Shown here one piece after another: positions 1 to 7,511 of a DNA stretch of 16,865 nucleotides. Made by a program: the position numbers and the translations under genes. Each line of letters begins with the position of its first letter. The first letter of the stretch is position 1. The notes beneath the pieces are model-generated. The model ran no database searches. It was given only the letters and a program-made list of their open reading frames with translations, and was not told where the DNA came from. Source of the DNA: JAWVZH01 sp033722295 (GTDB taxonomy: Bacteria; Bacteroidota; Bacteroidia; Chitinophagales; Saprospiraceae); assembly GCA_033722295.1 (NCBI GenBank), contig JAWVZH010000055.1, positions 1-16,865 of the forward strand, given 5' to 3'.

Positions 1-186
1 ATATCTGTGAAAAGCATATAAGGAAAGAGTGCCCATGAAAATACACCATTCATAAGCCACTGGTATAACTTCATGACCGGGATAAAACCGACGTGACACT
101 ACGACCATGCATACCGCACAGATCGCTATAAAAATGTTGGAGTACAATAACCAGTCGAGGACGTCCTTGACTTTCTTATTCTTCAC
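1..186 (-). CDS. Probable UbiA-like integral membrane protein, N-terminal 62 residues only (runs off left edge)
   Basis: An open frame enters from the left edge on the minus strand and covers 62 codons. I start it at a GTG (186-184), because no ATG lies in frame before the upstream stop. The fragment is a lysine-rich start (KNKKVKD), a hydrophobic segment at about residues 10-31 (begins DWLLYSNIFIAICAV), a short polar stretch, and a second hydrophobic segment at about 40-58 ending near YAFHRY. This two-helix opening, with SNIFIA in helix 1 and a histidine-arginine end to helix 2, resembles the N-terminus of hypothetical UbiA-superfamily prenyltransferase-like proteins that I remember from Bacteroidota. 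The aspartate-rich prenyl-diphosphate motifs that would prove it lie outside the window. That it is a membrane protein is fairly secure; the family is a guess from a short stretch. The M42 gene upstream is 186 bp away, so a separate promoter is likely. Confidence 0.6.
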   Translation of the reverse strand, partial: MKNKKVKDVLDWLLYSNIFIAICAVCMVVVSRRFYPGHEVIPVAYEWCIFMGTLSLYAFHRY

Positions 187-372
187 ATGTGTTAAGATAG
201 GGGATATTGCATTAGGATATAGTAGTGCACCCTGTCAGACTTAAAGTAAACGAACGGAACTGAATTTGCCATAGATCGGCTTGAAAGGCCCGAACTTGAA
301 TTCGTTGCCTAACGATCAGGTCATCTGAGACTTCCGGTCAAAAAAAAAGCTGGAGAACTCCGACTGAGCAGA
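187..372. other. Intergenic region between the M42 peptidase gene and the edge gene
   Basis: Both flanking genes are on the minus strand, so this holds the 3' end of the M42 transcript and the leader of the edge gene. Just after the M42 stop, the minus strand carries a run of nine T (340-348). It is preceded only by a weak, bulged hairpin (GGA/TCC inside GCT/AGC, 349-368), so termination there is possible but poorly supported. I saw no convincing TTTG / TAnnTTTG promoter pair for the edge gene. An 8-bp palindrome CACATGTG (184-191) covers its GTG start and may be chance. No further coding potential seen. Confidence 0.5.
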
Positions 373-1452
373 CTAAAAATATTTAAAGCTTTGTCCCGCT
401 TCTATCCTCAGCAGTGTTTGATATATCAATTTGATGACATTCTCTACGTCTTCCTTATGTGCCATTTCTACGGTTGTATGCATATACCGCAACGGTAGCG
501 AGATGAGAGCTGAGGGTACACCACCATTGGAATATGCAAAAGCATCGGTGTCCGTACCTGTACTCCGGGAAGAGGCTGTCCGTTGGAAGGGGATCTCATT
601 ATCCCTGGCCGTTGTAATGATCATTTCCAGCAGTTTTGTATGAACCGCCGGGGCATAACACAAGGTTGGGCCATCGCCACATTTCACATCTCCATGAACC
701 TTGGACTTGATCATAGGTGTGGACGTATCATGAGTCACATCTGTCACGATCGCAATATTCGGTTTAATCGTTTCTGCTATCATTTCAGCACCTTTGAGGC
801 CAATTTCCTCCTGTACCGAGTTCACGATATAGAGTGAATAGGGTAGGGAGTTCTTATTTTCTTTTAGCAGTCGGGCTACCTCAGCTATGCAGAAACCACC
901 TGCTCTATTGTCAAGCGCTCTGCCAACATAATACTTGTCATTGATGATCTCGAATGTATCGTCATAGGTGATCACACAACCTACATGGACACCCATTTTT
1001 TCTGCTTCGTCCTTATCCTTGGCGCCAATATCTATAAAGATGTTCTCCAGGCTGGGTGCTGAATTCGCATCCTTACCCTTTCTTGTGTGAATAGCTGGCC
1101 ATCCAAATATGCCTCTCACAAGACCATTCTCGGTATGGATGTTCACACGCTTTGAAGGAGCTATCACCTGATCTGAGCCCCCATTTCTGATCACACTGAT
1201 GTAACCGTCATCGGATATATAATTTACGAACCAGGAGATCTCGTCAGAGTGTCCTTCAATAACGACCTTGTAATCCTTTCCGGGATTGATCACAGCGTAA
1301 AGCGTTCCATAATTATCCAGATGCCATTCATCAATGTAAGGCTTGATATAATCAAGCCACATTTTTTGGCCTTCTGCTTCAAACCCGGTAGGAGAAGCAT
1401 TATTTAAATATCTTTCAAGGAATTGCTCACTCGAAGCTTTAATTATACTCAT
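373..1452 (-). CDS. M42 family metallo-aminopeptidase (TET / glutamyl-aminopeptidase type)
   Basis: A 359-residue protein, the usual length for MEROPS family M42: cytoplasmic, two-metal aminopeptidases that build large tetrahedral or ring assemblies and trim peptides released by the proteasome-like proteases. The metal and catalytic residues are all visible: His68 and Asp70 (in IEGHSDEIS), bridging Asp181 (GRALDNRAGG), Glu215-Glu216 (VQEEIG), Asp238 (VTDVTHD) and His325 (RYMHTTVEM). The motif around the first histidine reads GHSDE where GHMDE is more common; the ligands themselves are intact. There is no signal peptide, so cytoplasmic. The ATG at 1452 begins a normal M42 N-terminus. The gene lies 19 bp downstream of pyrE on the same strand, so co-transcription is likely. 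Substrate preference (acidic versus broad) cannot be read from the sequence. The family also contains members once annotated as endoglucanases (FrvX/CelM), which this is not. Confidence 0.93.
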   Translation of the reverse strand: MSIIKASSEQFLERYLNNASPTGFEAEGQKMWLDYIKPYIDEWHLDNYGTLYAVINPGKDYKVVIEGHSDEISWFVNYISDDGYISVIRNGGSDQVIAPSKRVNIHTENGLVRGIFGWPAIHTRKGKDANSAPSLENIFIDIGAKDKDEAEKMGVHVGCVITYDDTFEIINDKYYVGRALDNRAGGFCIAEVARLLKENKNSLPYSLYIVNSVQEEIGLKGAEMIAETIKPNIAIVTDVTHDTSTPMIKSKVHGDVKCGDGPTLCYAPAVHTKLLEMIITTARDNEIPFQRTASSRSTGTDTDAFAYSNGGVPSALISLPLRYMHTTVEMAHKEDVENVIKLIYQTLLRIEAGQSFKYF

Positions 1453-1471
1453 TGATGTTTGCGATGAAAAT

Positions 1472-2104
1472 TCAAGAAATCGGTTGCCATTTATCGGGAG
1501 ACTTTCTCCATTCTTTCAAGGTGTCCAATTCAGATTCGGCAATATACGAAAGATTGACCGCCTCCTCCAATAAGTCGTTATAAGTGGATAATGTAGAGAA
1601 TGGTACTCCTGCCTGTTTCAAATTAGAACGGGAAATATCGAAATCGTAAGTAAATATGGCGAGTGCACCAACGACTTCAACGCCACTATCCCGAAGTGCT
1701 TCCACAGCTCGTATTAAGCTGCCCCCAGTAGATATGAGGTCCTCTACCACAACAGCTTTGGTTCCCTCCTGCACATGTCCTTCTATGAGATTTTGTCTGC
1801 CGTGGCCCTTGGGTTTGGATCTTACATATGCAAATGGCATGTCCAGGGATTCTGCAAGCATAAGACCATGCGCAATGCCAGCCGTTGCTACTCCAACCAC
1901 CGACTCAAAGGGACGATACTGTCCAGCTATTTCCGTAAGTCCATTTCTTATTATTTTCCTGATCTCAGGATAGCTCAATGTCAGGCGGTTATCGCAATAG
2001 ATCGGTGACTTCCATCCACTCGCCCAGGTAAATGGACTTTGGGGACTCAATTTAATTGCCTTAATTTCGAGCAACTTTTGCGCAACCAACTTGGAAAGAA
2101 CCAT
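1472..2104 (-). CDS. pyrE: Orotate phosphoribosyltransferase
   Basis: Adds the phosphoribosyl group of PRPP to orotate, giving OMP, the fifth step of de novo pyrimidine synthesis; cytoplasmic. The 210-residue length is normal. Visible hallmarks are the orotate-side N-terminus FTWASGWKSPIYCDNR (residues 25-40), the flexible catalytic loop YVRSKPKGHGRQ (93-104) with its lysines and His101, and the PRPP-binding signature VVVEDLISTGGS (118-129). The ATG at 2104 gives the expected short lead before the first conserved block. Its start codon directly abuts the ATG of the divergent Nudix gene, so the pyrE promoter must lie inside the Nudix reading frame; a -7-like TAAATTCG occurs there at 2126-2133. 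M42 peptidase follows 19 bp downstream. No attenuator or PyrR-type element can exist here, because there is almost no leader. Confidence 0.97.
   Translation of the reverse strand: MVLSKLVAQKLLEIKAIKLSPQSPFTWASGWKSPIYCDNRLTLSYPEIRKIIRNGLTEIAGQYRPFESVVGVATAGIAHGLMLAESLDMPFAYVRSKPKGHGRQNLIEGHVQEGTKAVVVEDLISTGGSLIRAVEALRDSGVEVVGALAIFTYDFDISRSNLKQAGVPFSTLSTYNDLLEEAVNLSYIAESELDTLKEWRKSPDKWQPIS
2038..2069 (+). promoter_or_regulatory. Candidate promoter for the Nudix gene, inside pyrE
   Basis: TTTG at 2038-2041, a 20-nt spacer, then TAATTTCG at 2062-2069. This matches the Bacteroidota vegetative promoter layout (TTTG at -33, 19-21 nt, TAnnTTTG at -7) with one mismatch, C for T in the -7 box. Transcription would begin near 2075 and leave a leader of about 30 nt before the ATG at 2105. 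It lies antisense within the pyrE coding sequence, as the zero-length intergenic space requires. Identified by eye, no scoring. Confidence 0.45.
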
Positions 2105-2764
2105 ATGGGGAAAGAATTAGAGCGGCGAATTTACAAAATCTACATCAATGAACTTCCATTGTATCTTACTGACAAGAAATCGGAAGACCTTATTGATGAA
2201 CAATATCCACAACAATACCTGAGATTGACTTATAAAGGCAACTCCAAGCTCTTGCTTCAGGCTATTGATACGCTCGAAAAGAGCGGGCAGGATGGATTGG
2301 TAATCCGTACCTCTGAAAAGGTGAAATCGCTTTACAATGACTTTAGAAAATTGTTTCCTAACATCATTGCCTGCGGAGGTGTGATCGGGTCTTTGTCAAG
2401 TGATAAAGTTGTCATGATCAAAAGACGCGGGCTCTGGGATCTGCCAAAAGGAAAAATTGAGAAAGGAGAGAAAAAGAAACAGACGGCTGTCCGGGAAGTA
2501 GAGGAGGAAACAGCAGTAAAGATCAAAAGGGTTTACAGCAAGCTCATCGTCACTCGCTATGTATTCCGTAAGAGGAACGGCACACGAGCGTTGAAGATCA
2601 ATCACTGGTATCCTATGGAGGCCAGGGAGGACAGGAAACTCGTTCCTCAGACCAATGAGGATATTACCAAAGCTGAATGGACCTCATTTAAAAAGGCCTT
2701 GAAAAAAGAACCGATGTTCAGTAGTATAAAGGATGTACTACTTGCCTTTAAGGGCCTCTCTTGA
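2105..2764 (+). CDS. Nudix hydrolase (pyrE-linked Bacteroidota type)
   Basis: Nudix enzymes cleave nucleoside diphosphates linked to another moiety, using Mg2+ held by the Nudix box. In the 219-residue protein the box spans residues 116-138: Gly116, Glu122, then REVEEE (130-135). The glycine near the end of the GX5EX7REUXEEXGU consensus is alanine (Ala137); the acidic metal ligands are intact. An N-terminal extension of about 85 residues, starting near IYKIYINELPLYL, precedes the catalytic domain and resembles the lead of Nudix proteins found beside pyrE in other Bacteroidota (from memory). The frame is open back to an ATG at 2039, but I choose 2105: the longer form would run back into pyrE and start upstream of the likely transcription start, while 2105 has GGAAAG at 2093-2098 at ribosome-binding distance. 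Substrate unknown. The 3' end overlaps the convergent acyl-CoA dehydrogenase gene by 27 bp. Confidence 0.9.
   Translation: MGKELERRIYKIYINELPLYLTDKKSEDLIDEQYPQQYLRLTYKGNSKLLLQAIDTLEKSGQDGLVIRTSEKVKSLYNDFRKLFPNIIACGGVIGSLSSDKVVMIKRRGLWDLPKGKIEKGEKKKQTAVREVEEETAVKIKRVYSKLIVTRYVFRKRNGTRALKINHWYPMEAREDRKLVPQTNEDITKAEWTSFKKALKKEPMFSSIKDVLLAFKGLS
2126..2133 (-). promoter_or_regulatory. Possible -7 element for pyrE-M42
   Basis: TAAATTCG on the minus strand, 22 nt before the pyrE ATG and inside the Nudix coding sequence. No TTTG is found at the expected -33 distance, so the call rests on the -7 match and on the fact that the same TAnnTTCG form occurs before four other starts in the window. Confidence 0.25.
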
Positions 2765-3886
2765 GATCACCAGTTTTTGTATTTCGCTTGTGCCTTCTCC
2801 GATCGTACAAAGTTTAGAGTCGCGATAAAACTTTTCAACGGGATACTCCTTAGTATAGCCATATCCTCCGAATATCTGAACGGCTTCTGTACTGACATCG
2901 ACAGCCGTTTCAGACGCAAAGTACTTGGCCATTGCAGACGGTTTAGTTACGTACTCTCCCTGATCCTTGAGGTATCCCGCTTTGCGTGTCAACATCTCGG
3001 AGGCCTCGATCTTGCTCGCCATATCTGCCAGTTTAAAAGAAATACCCTGAAATTTTGCAATGGGCTTGCCGAATTGCTCTCTTTCTTTGGAATAGGCGAC
3101 CGATGCCTCGTAGGCCCCTTTGGCTATTCCCAGTGAGAGTGCAGCTATAGATATCCTGCCTCCGTCCAAAACTTTCATTGCCTGAATGAAACCATCTCCC
3201 TCTTCTCCTAACATTTGGCTCTTATGAATACGGCAGTTATCAAAGATCATTTCGGCCGTTTCACTGGCTCTCATACCGAGCTTATCTTCTTTTTTGCCAC
3301 CACTGAAACCGGGCGTTCCTCGTTCTACTATAAAGGCGGTCATGCCGTGGCTGTCAAGTAATTCGCCAGTGCGCACGATAACAACTGCCACCTCACCGGA
3401 TCTTCCATGTGTGATCCAGTTCTTTGTGCCGTTGATGACATAATGGTCGCCATCTTTTTCGGCCGTACATTTCATGCGGCCTGCATCACTTCCGGTATTG
3501 GGCTCAGTAAGCCCCCAGGCTCCGATCCATTCGCCGGAAGCCAATTTGGGAAGGTATTTCTTTTTTTGCTCCTCATTTCCAAAGGTCATGATATGACCAG
3601 TACAAAGCGAATTATGTGCCGCTACGGATAATCCTATCGATCCGCAGACCTTTGAAATTTCTTCGATAACGGTGATATATGCCTGATATCCAAGTCCCGC
3701 TCCGCCGTACTCTTCAGGGACAAGAACTCCCAGAAAGCCTTGTTGACCCATTTCCCTCATCGTCTCCACTGGGAAATATTGCTCTTCATCCCACTTCATG
3801 ACATTGGGCTTGATCTTCTTAAGCGCAAATTGCCTTGCGCTTTCTTTTATCATCGATAGATTTTCAGTCATCGTGGTATCGAACAT
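2738..3886 (-). CDS. Acyl-CoA dehydrogenase (short-chain / butyryl-CoA type)
   Basis: A 382-residue FAD enzyme that introduces the alpha-beta double bond in acyl-CoA in the first step of beta-oxidation or branched-chain amino-acid breakdown, passing electrons to ETF. The domains run in the usual order: N-terminal helical part (LVPEEYGGAGLG near 56-67), middle beta part with the FAD/substrate motif WGLTEPNTGSDA (around 128-139) and KNWITHG, then the C-terminal helical part with REQFGKPI and QIFGGYGYTKEYPVEKFYRD. The catalytic base is Glu364 in GEGTSEIQ, in the position used by short- and medium-chain enzymes. Length and motifs are intact. The gene is 28 bp downstream of rarA, with a -7-like element in that gap, so it may be read both with and without rarA. 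Its 3' end overlaps the convergent Nudix gene. Chain-length specificity is not resolved. Confidence 0.93.
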   Translation of the reverse strand: MFDTTMTENLSMIKESARQFALKKIKPNVMKWDEEQYFPVETMREMGQQGFLGVLVPEEYGGAGLGYQAYITVIEEISKVCGSIGLSVAAHNSLCTGHIMTFGNEEQKKKYLPKLASGEWIGAWGLTEPNTGSDAGRMKCTAEKDGDHYVINGTKNWITHGRSGEVAVVIVRTGELLDSHGMTAFIVERGTPGFSGGKKEDKLGMRASETAEMIFDNCRIHKSQMLGEEGDGFIQAMKVLDGGRISIAALSLGIAKGAYEASVAYSKEREQFGKPIAKFQGISFKLADMASKIEASEMLTRKAGYLKDQGEYVTKPSAMAKYFASETAVDVSTEAVQIFGGYGYTKEYPVEKFYRDSKLCTIGEGTSEIQKLVISREALKGK

Positions 3887-3905
3887 AGGTCAGGTTTTAT
3901 ATCTA

Positions 3906-3913
3906 CGAATTTA
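3906..3913 (-). promoter_or_regulatory. Possible -7 element for the acyl-CoA dehydrogenase gene
   Basis: TAAATTCG on the minus strand between the rarA stop and the acyl-CoA dehydrogenase start, ending 19 nt before the ATG. The -33 region (inside the rarA 3' end) offers only ATGG near the right distance. Called mainly because the same octamer form recurs in this window. Confidence 0.25.
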
Positions 3914-3914
3914 A

Positions 3915-5180
3915 CTATTTGGGTGTTTTATCCCATTTACTGTCTAAGAACGTTTTAATTCTCGATTCAGTTGAATTATCCGAAGGAGAATAGAATTTCT
4001 TTCCGGATACCTGATCAGGCAAATAGGGTTGATCAATAAAGTTGCCTGGAAAATCATGAGGATACTGATACCCTTTGCCGTATTCCAGATCCTTCATCAA
4101 TTCGGTCGGCGCATTCCTCAAGTGAAGAGGTACCGGAAGGTTTCCTGACCTCTTAATCTCATCCATAGCCATATCTATCGCAAGATAGGCCGAGTTACTT
4201 TTGGGAGATGTTGCGAGGTAGATTATCGTTTGAGAAAGCACGATTCTAGCCTCAGGCATGCCTATCACATTTACAGCCTGGAAACAACTATTGGCCAATA
4301 GGAGAGCATTAGGGTTAGCAAGTCCGATATCTTCAGCGGCACTTATCACAAGGCGTCGAGCGATAAACTTGATATCTTCACCGCCATCTAACATCCTGGC
4401 CATCCAATATAAAGCCGCATCAGGAGCAGAGCCCCTGATAGATTTGATCATTGCGCTTGCCATATCATAATGTTGATCACCTGATTTGTCATATCGGCGC
4501 ATTAATGTGGGCGCTTTTTCTTCAACGATCTCATTTGTGATTCCAGAACCCTCAGGAAGACTGGCCGTGACCAGTTCTATCATATTGAGCAGCCGTCTGG
4601 CGTCACCTCCAGAGAAGTAGGCTAAAGCTTCGAACTCTTCGATCTTAAATTCTTTCTCCTTCAAAAACTCATCTTCCGTCAAGGCTCTCTCTGCTAGAGT
4701 TCTTAGATCATCCTGACTCAGGGACTTGAGTATATACACCTGACAACGGCTGAGCAAGGCCGAGATGACTTCAAAGCTGGGATTCTCTGTTGTTGCCCCA
4801 ATGAGGATAATAGTGCCATCCTCAACAGCTCCTAGCAAAGAATCTTGTTGTGCTTTGTTGAAACGATGTATCTCATCAATGAACACAATAGGACCGGGTT
4901 GGTCAAAGAAATGCTGTCGGCGCGCCTTAGCGATGACATCCCGCACGTCCTTGACTCCTGAACTCACGGCGGAGAGAGTATGGAAGGCTCTTTCGGATTC
5001 ATTGGCAATTATTCGAGCAAGAGTGGTCTTGCCAGTGCCCGGTGGACCCCAAAGTATCATTGAATGGACCTTGTTGTTGTCAATGGCCTGATACAGAGAA
5101 GCTTCGCGGTCCATTATATGTCTTTGACCGACATAATCGTCCAGTTTGTCGGGGCGCATTCTTTCCGCTAATGGTTTCAT
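3915..5180 (-). CDS. rarA: Replication-associated recombination protein A (AAA+ ATPase, MgsA/RarA family)
   Basis: A clamp-loader-like AAA+ ATPase that acts at stalled replication forks and single-strand/double-strand junctions; the bacterial counterpart of yeast Mgs1 and human WRNIP1. The 421-residue protein opens with the family signature PLAERMRPDKLDDYVGQ (residues 3-19). It then shows Walker A GPPGTGKT (45-52), Walker B IVFIDEIHRFNK (98-109), sensor 1 GATTENPSF (128-136), and LLSRCQVY with the likely arginine finger Arg145. The C-terminal half carries the RarA-specific tetramerisation region (SIRGSAPDAALYWMARML, then DIGLANPNAL), ending in DFPGNFIDQPYLPD, a typical RarA tail. Complete and ordinary. 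The start is the ATG at 5180, only 58 bp from the divergent T9SS cargo gene; a clear promoter was not found in that gap. Confidence 0.96.
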   Translation of the reverse strand: MKPLAERMRPDKLDDYVGQRHIMDREASLYQAIDNNKVHSMILWGPPGTGKTTLARIIANESERAFHTLSAVSSGVKDVRDVIAKARRQHFFDQPGPIVFIDEIHRFNKAQQDSLLGAVEDGTIILIGATTENPSFEVISALLSRCQVYILKSLSQDDLRTLAERALTEDEFLKEKEFKIEEFEALAYFSGGDARRLLNMIELVTASLPEGSGITNEIVEEKAPTLMRRYDKSGDQHYDMASAMIKSIRGSAPDAALYWMARMLDGGEDIKFIARRLVISAAEDIGLANPNALLLANSCFQAVNVIGMPEARIVLSQTIIYLATSPKSNSAYLAIDMAMDEIKRSGNLPVPLHLRNAPTELMKDLEYGKGYQYPHDFPGNFIDQPYLPDQVSGKKFYSPSDNSTESRIKTFLDSKWDKTPK

Positions 5181-5238
5181 AACTCGGCTATATTGATCTG
5201 AATCGTTAATTTAGGCAATAGTAATATCTTGGAAACCT

Positions 5239-7509
5239 GTGAGAGTGAAACAAAAGTATATCATCACACTGAAAGCACTTTTCTATTTCTCGTTCCTGGT
5301 GACAATGTTCTCCCTGCCACAAGCCATACGCGCCAATCACATCATTGGTGGAGACATGTATTATGAGTGCCTTGGATTCAAGAATAATGATCCCAGAACC
5401 AATAAGAGAGTATTCAGGGTTTATCTCGAATTATATCGCGACTGTCAGGCGAGAAACGCAGCTTATTTTGATAATCTTGCTCATCTCACCATTTTCCGTG
5501 GTAATAGTGCCCCATATACCCAAATGGCTGTTGTGATGAGTCCATATTCAGGGCCTGTTGATATAGAACCCCCAACGTATCCATGTCTGACTATACCACC
5601 CAATGTCTGCGTTCACAAGGCGTTGTATACTTACGAAGTTGAACTGGATATATCGGCGGAGAGTTATCACCTCGTCTGGCAGAGATGCTGCCGGAACCGG
5701 TCAATAAGCAATATATATTCTCCCTCAGAGATCGGTGCTACTTTTACTGTTGAAATTACACCCCTTGCCCAACAGCGATGTAATAATAGTCCGGTATTCA
5801 AGAATTTTCCACCGACTGTCATTTGCGTTGACGAAGAACTGTTGTTTGATCACGGTGCTACTGATGCTGAAGGAGATGTCATTGTCTATGAATTCTGCGC
5901 CCCTCTTATTGGAGGTGGAAGGAATTTTGGTGGTAATGGTTGTGATACTCCAAACCCGAACCCGGATTGTCCACCGCCTTATGGCACTGTTACTTTCAGA
6001 GCGCCTCAATTCACGACCAACCAACCTTTGGGCTATAACGGAAATATGAAGATAGACAGGACGACGGGGATGATCACGGGGAAACCTCTCATTCAAGGGC
6101 AATTTGTCGTTGGGGTCTGTATGAAAGAATATAGGAACGGACAGCTTCTGAGCACGATAAGAAGGGACTTTCAATTCAATGTTTCAAGTTGTACACCAAA
6201 TTTCTCTGCCGGTGTTGAGGCTGATGAGATCGGGAAAAATGATGAGAGAATAATTAAATGGTGTGAGGGATTAACTGTTGATATTCAGAATCGAAGTGCA
6301 GGAAAGATCGATTCGGTTATTTGGAGGATGGATGTGGGAGATTCTTTATATCTCGATCCTGCATGGAACCCTTCAATCACCTTCCCTGAAGGGGGTGAAT
6401 ATTCGGGAAGCCTCATAGTGAATCCCGGAACTCCATGTACCGATACCGCATCATTTTTGGTAAGAGTGATCGAGGATATAAAGGCAGGATTTATCGCTGA
6501 GTTTGACACATGTGATGCAGGACCTATAGAGTTTCAGGATAAGAGTTATGTTCTGGGTAGTGCCATTTCCAAATGGGGTTGGGATTTTTCAGCCAGATTG
6601 TCAGATACTGTTCAGCATCCGGTGATCAAATATGAATACCCCGGAGAATATCCGGTGAAGTTGATCATAGAGGATGATTTTGGATGCCGGGACACGATAC
6701 AAAAGTTGATCGCCTGGCAACCAGCTCCTGAGGTGCTTATCATTGATCCTTCCGTTCGTGCAGGATGCGCCCCACTCGAGGTGAATTTTCAAAACCTATC
6801 ATATCCGGTGGACGAAGAATATGATATAAGGTGGATCTTCAGTGATGGGGGAGAAGCGATGGGATTGACTCCTTCATATACCTTTTCAGATACTGGCCAT
6901 TTTGGGTTAAAACTCGAAGTTACATCTCCGATAGGATGCTTTGCAGAGAGGTCATTCGAAAATGTCGTTGCTGTCTTCTCACCGCCTGAGGCTTTGTTTG
7001 AGCTCTCTGATAACCAGGTGTCCTCACTAGATCCAACAATCATGATCACAGACATTTCTGTCAATAGTACAGGCAGGGAGTGGTTGTTGGAGAATTACGC
7101 CATCTACTACGACTCTACGTTCACTTACACCTTTACGGACACGGGTATGAATCAGGTTCGGTTGATCGTGGTGGACCGCTTCGGCTGTGCCGATACATTG
7201 ACCAGATCGGTTGATGTCGTACCCTTCAATTCATTATATTTTCCTAATGCATTTACTCCAAATGGTGACGGGCAAAATGATCTTTTCAAACCGGTTGGAT
7301 CACCGGACGGTCTTAAAGCCTATAATCTGGAAATCTACAACAGGTACGGTGAGCTGATATTCAAGAGTACTGAAGTATCCGATGGTTGGGATGGTACTGC
7401 AGGATCAGGCCGGGCGGTCGAAGAGGATGTCTATATTATGCAATACCAATATCTCACTCCAAGAGGTGAGCTTATAGAAAACAAGGGTCAAATCCTTTTA
7501 TTGCGCTGA
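5239..7509 (+). CDS. Secreted PKD-domain protein with T9SS type B C-terminal sorting domain
   Basis: A 756-residue secreted protein. Residues 1-32 form a signal peptide (basic start, hydrophobic core LFYFSFLVTMF, cleavage after AIRA). The mature N-terminus NHIIGGDMYYECLG matches the recurrent ASHIVGG-type N-terminal domain of large Bacteroidota surface proteins. That domain, to about 317, is cysteine-rich (for example RCCRN at 149-153). Four PKD-like beta domains follow at about 318-411, 412-495, 496-580 and 582-661, seen from recurring aromatic-glycine and DxFGC turns (DDFGCRDT, DRFGCADT). The end (664-756) is a type B sorting domain: LYFPNAFTPNGDGQND, IYNRYGELIF, GWDG, and a final KGQILLLR. 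The protein should cross the outer membrane by T9SS and be anchored or released there. The start is GTG at 5239, or the next GTG at 5245. No enzyme motif is visible; an adhesin or structural role is inferred. Confidence 0.92.
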   Translation: MRVKQKYIITLKALFYFSFLVTMFSLPQAIRANHIIGGDMYYECLGFKNNDPRTNKRVFRVYLELYRDCQARNAAYFDNLAHLTIFRGNSAPYTQMAVVMSPYSGPVDIEPPTYPCLTIPPNVCVHKALYTYEVELDISAESYHLVWQRCCRNRSISNIYSPSEIGATFTVEITPLAQQRCNNSPVFKNFPPTVICVDEELLFDHGATDAEGDVIVYEFCAPLIGGGRNFGGNGCDTPNPNPDCPPPYGTVTFRAPQFTTNQPLGYNGNMKIDRTTGMITGKPLIQGQFVVGVCMKEYRNGQLLSTIRRDFQFNVSSCTPNFSAGVEADEIGKNDERIIKWCEGLTVDIQNRSAGKIDSVIWRMDVGDSLYLDPAWNPSITFPEGGEYSGSLIVNPGTPCTDTASFLVRVIEDIKAGFIAEFDTCDAGPIEFQDKSYVLGSAISKWGWDFSARLSDTVQHPVIKYEYPGEYPVKLIIEDDFGCRDTIQKLIAWQPAPEVLIIDPSVRAGCAPLEVNFQNLSYPVDEEYDIRWIFSDGGEAMGLTPSYTFSDTGHFGLKLEVTSPIGCFAERSFENVVAVFSPPEALFELSDNQVSSLDPTIMITDISVNSTGREWLLENYAIYYDSTFTYTFTDTGMNQVRLIVVDRFGCADTLTRSVDVVPFNSLYFPNAFTPNGDGQNDLFKPVGSPDGLKAYNLEIYNRYGELIFKSTEVSDGWDGTAGSGRAVEEDVYIMQYQYLTPRGELIENKGQILLLR

Positions 7510-7511
7510 TA

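Noticed and set aside
340..371. Possible terminator after the M42 gene (T9 run)
   Set aside because: The preceding hairpin is only two 3-bp helices with a large bulge. The T-run alone is not enough for a terminator feature.
2039..2104. Upstream ATG extending the Nudix protein by 22 residues into pyrE
   Set aside because: The extension is not Nudix-like and would start upstream of the likely transcription start. The ATG at 2105 has a GGAAAG at suitable distance.
5181..5238. Promoter pair in the rarA / T9SS cargo gap
   Set aside because: Near matches (TACTATTG on minus, TATCTTGG on plus) lack a -33 element or would start transcription at the initiation codon.
5725..6174. 149-codon open frame antisense to the T9SS cargo gene
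   Set aside because: Lies wholly within a coherent secreted-protein frame. Arginine/serine-rich shadow product with no motif.
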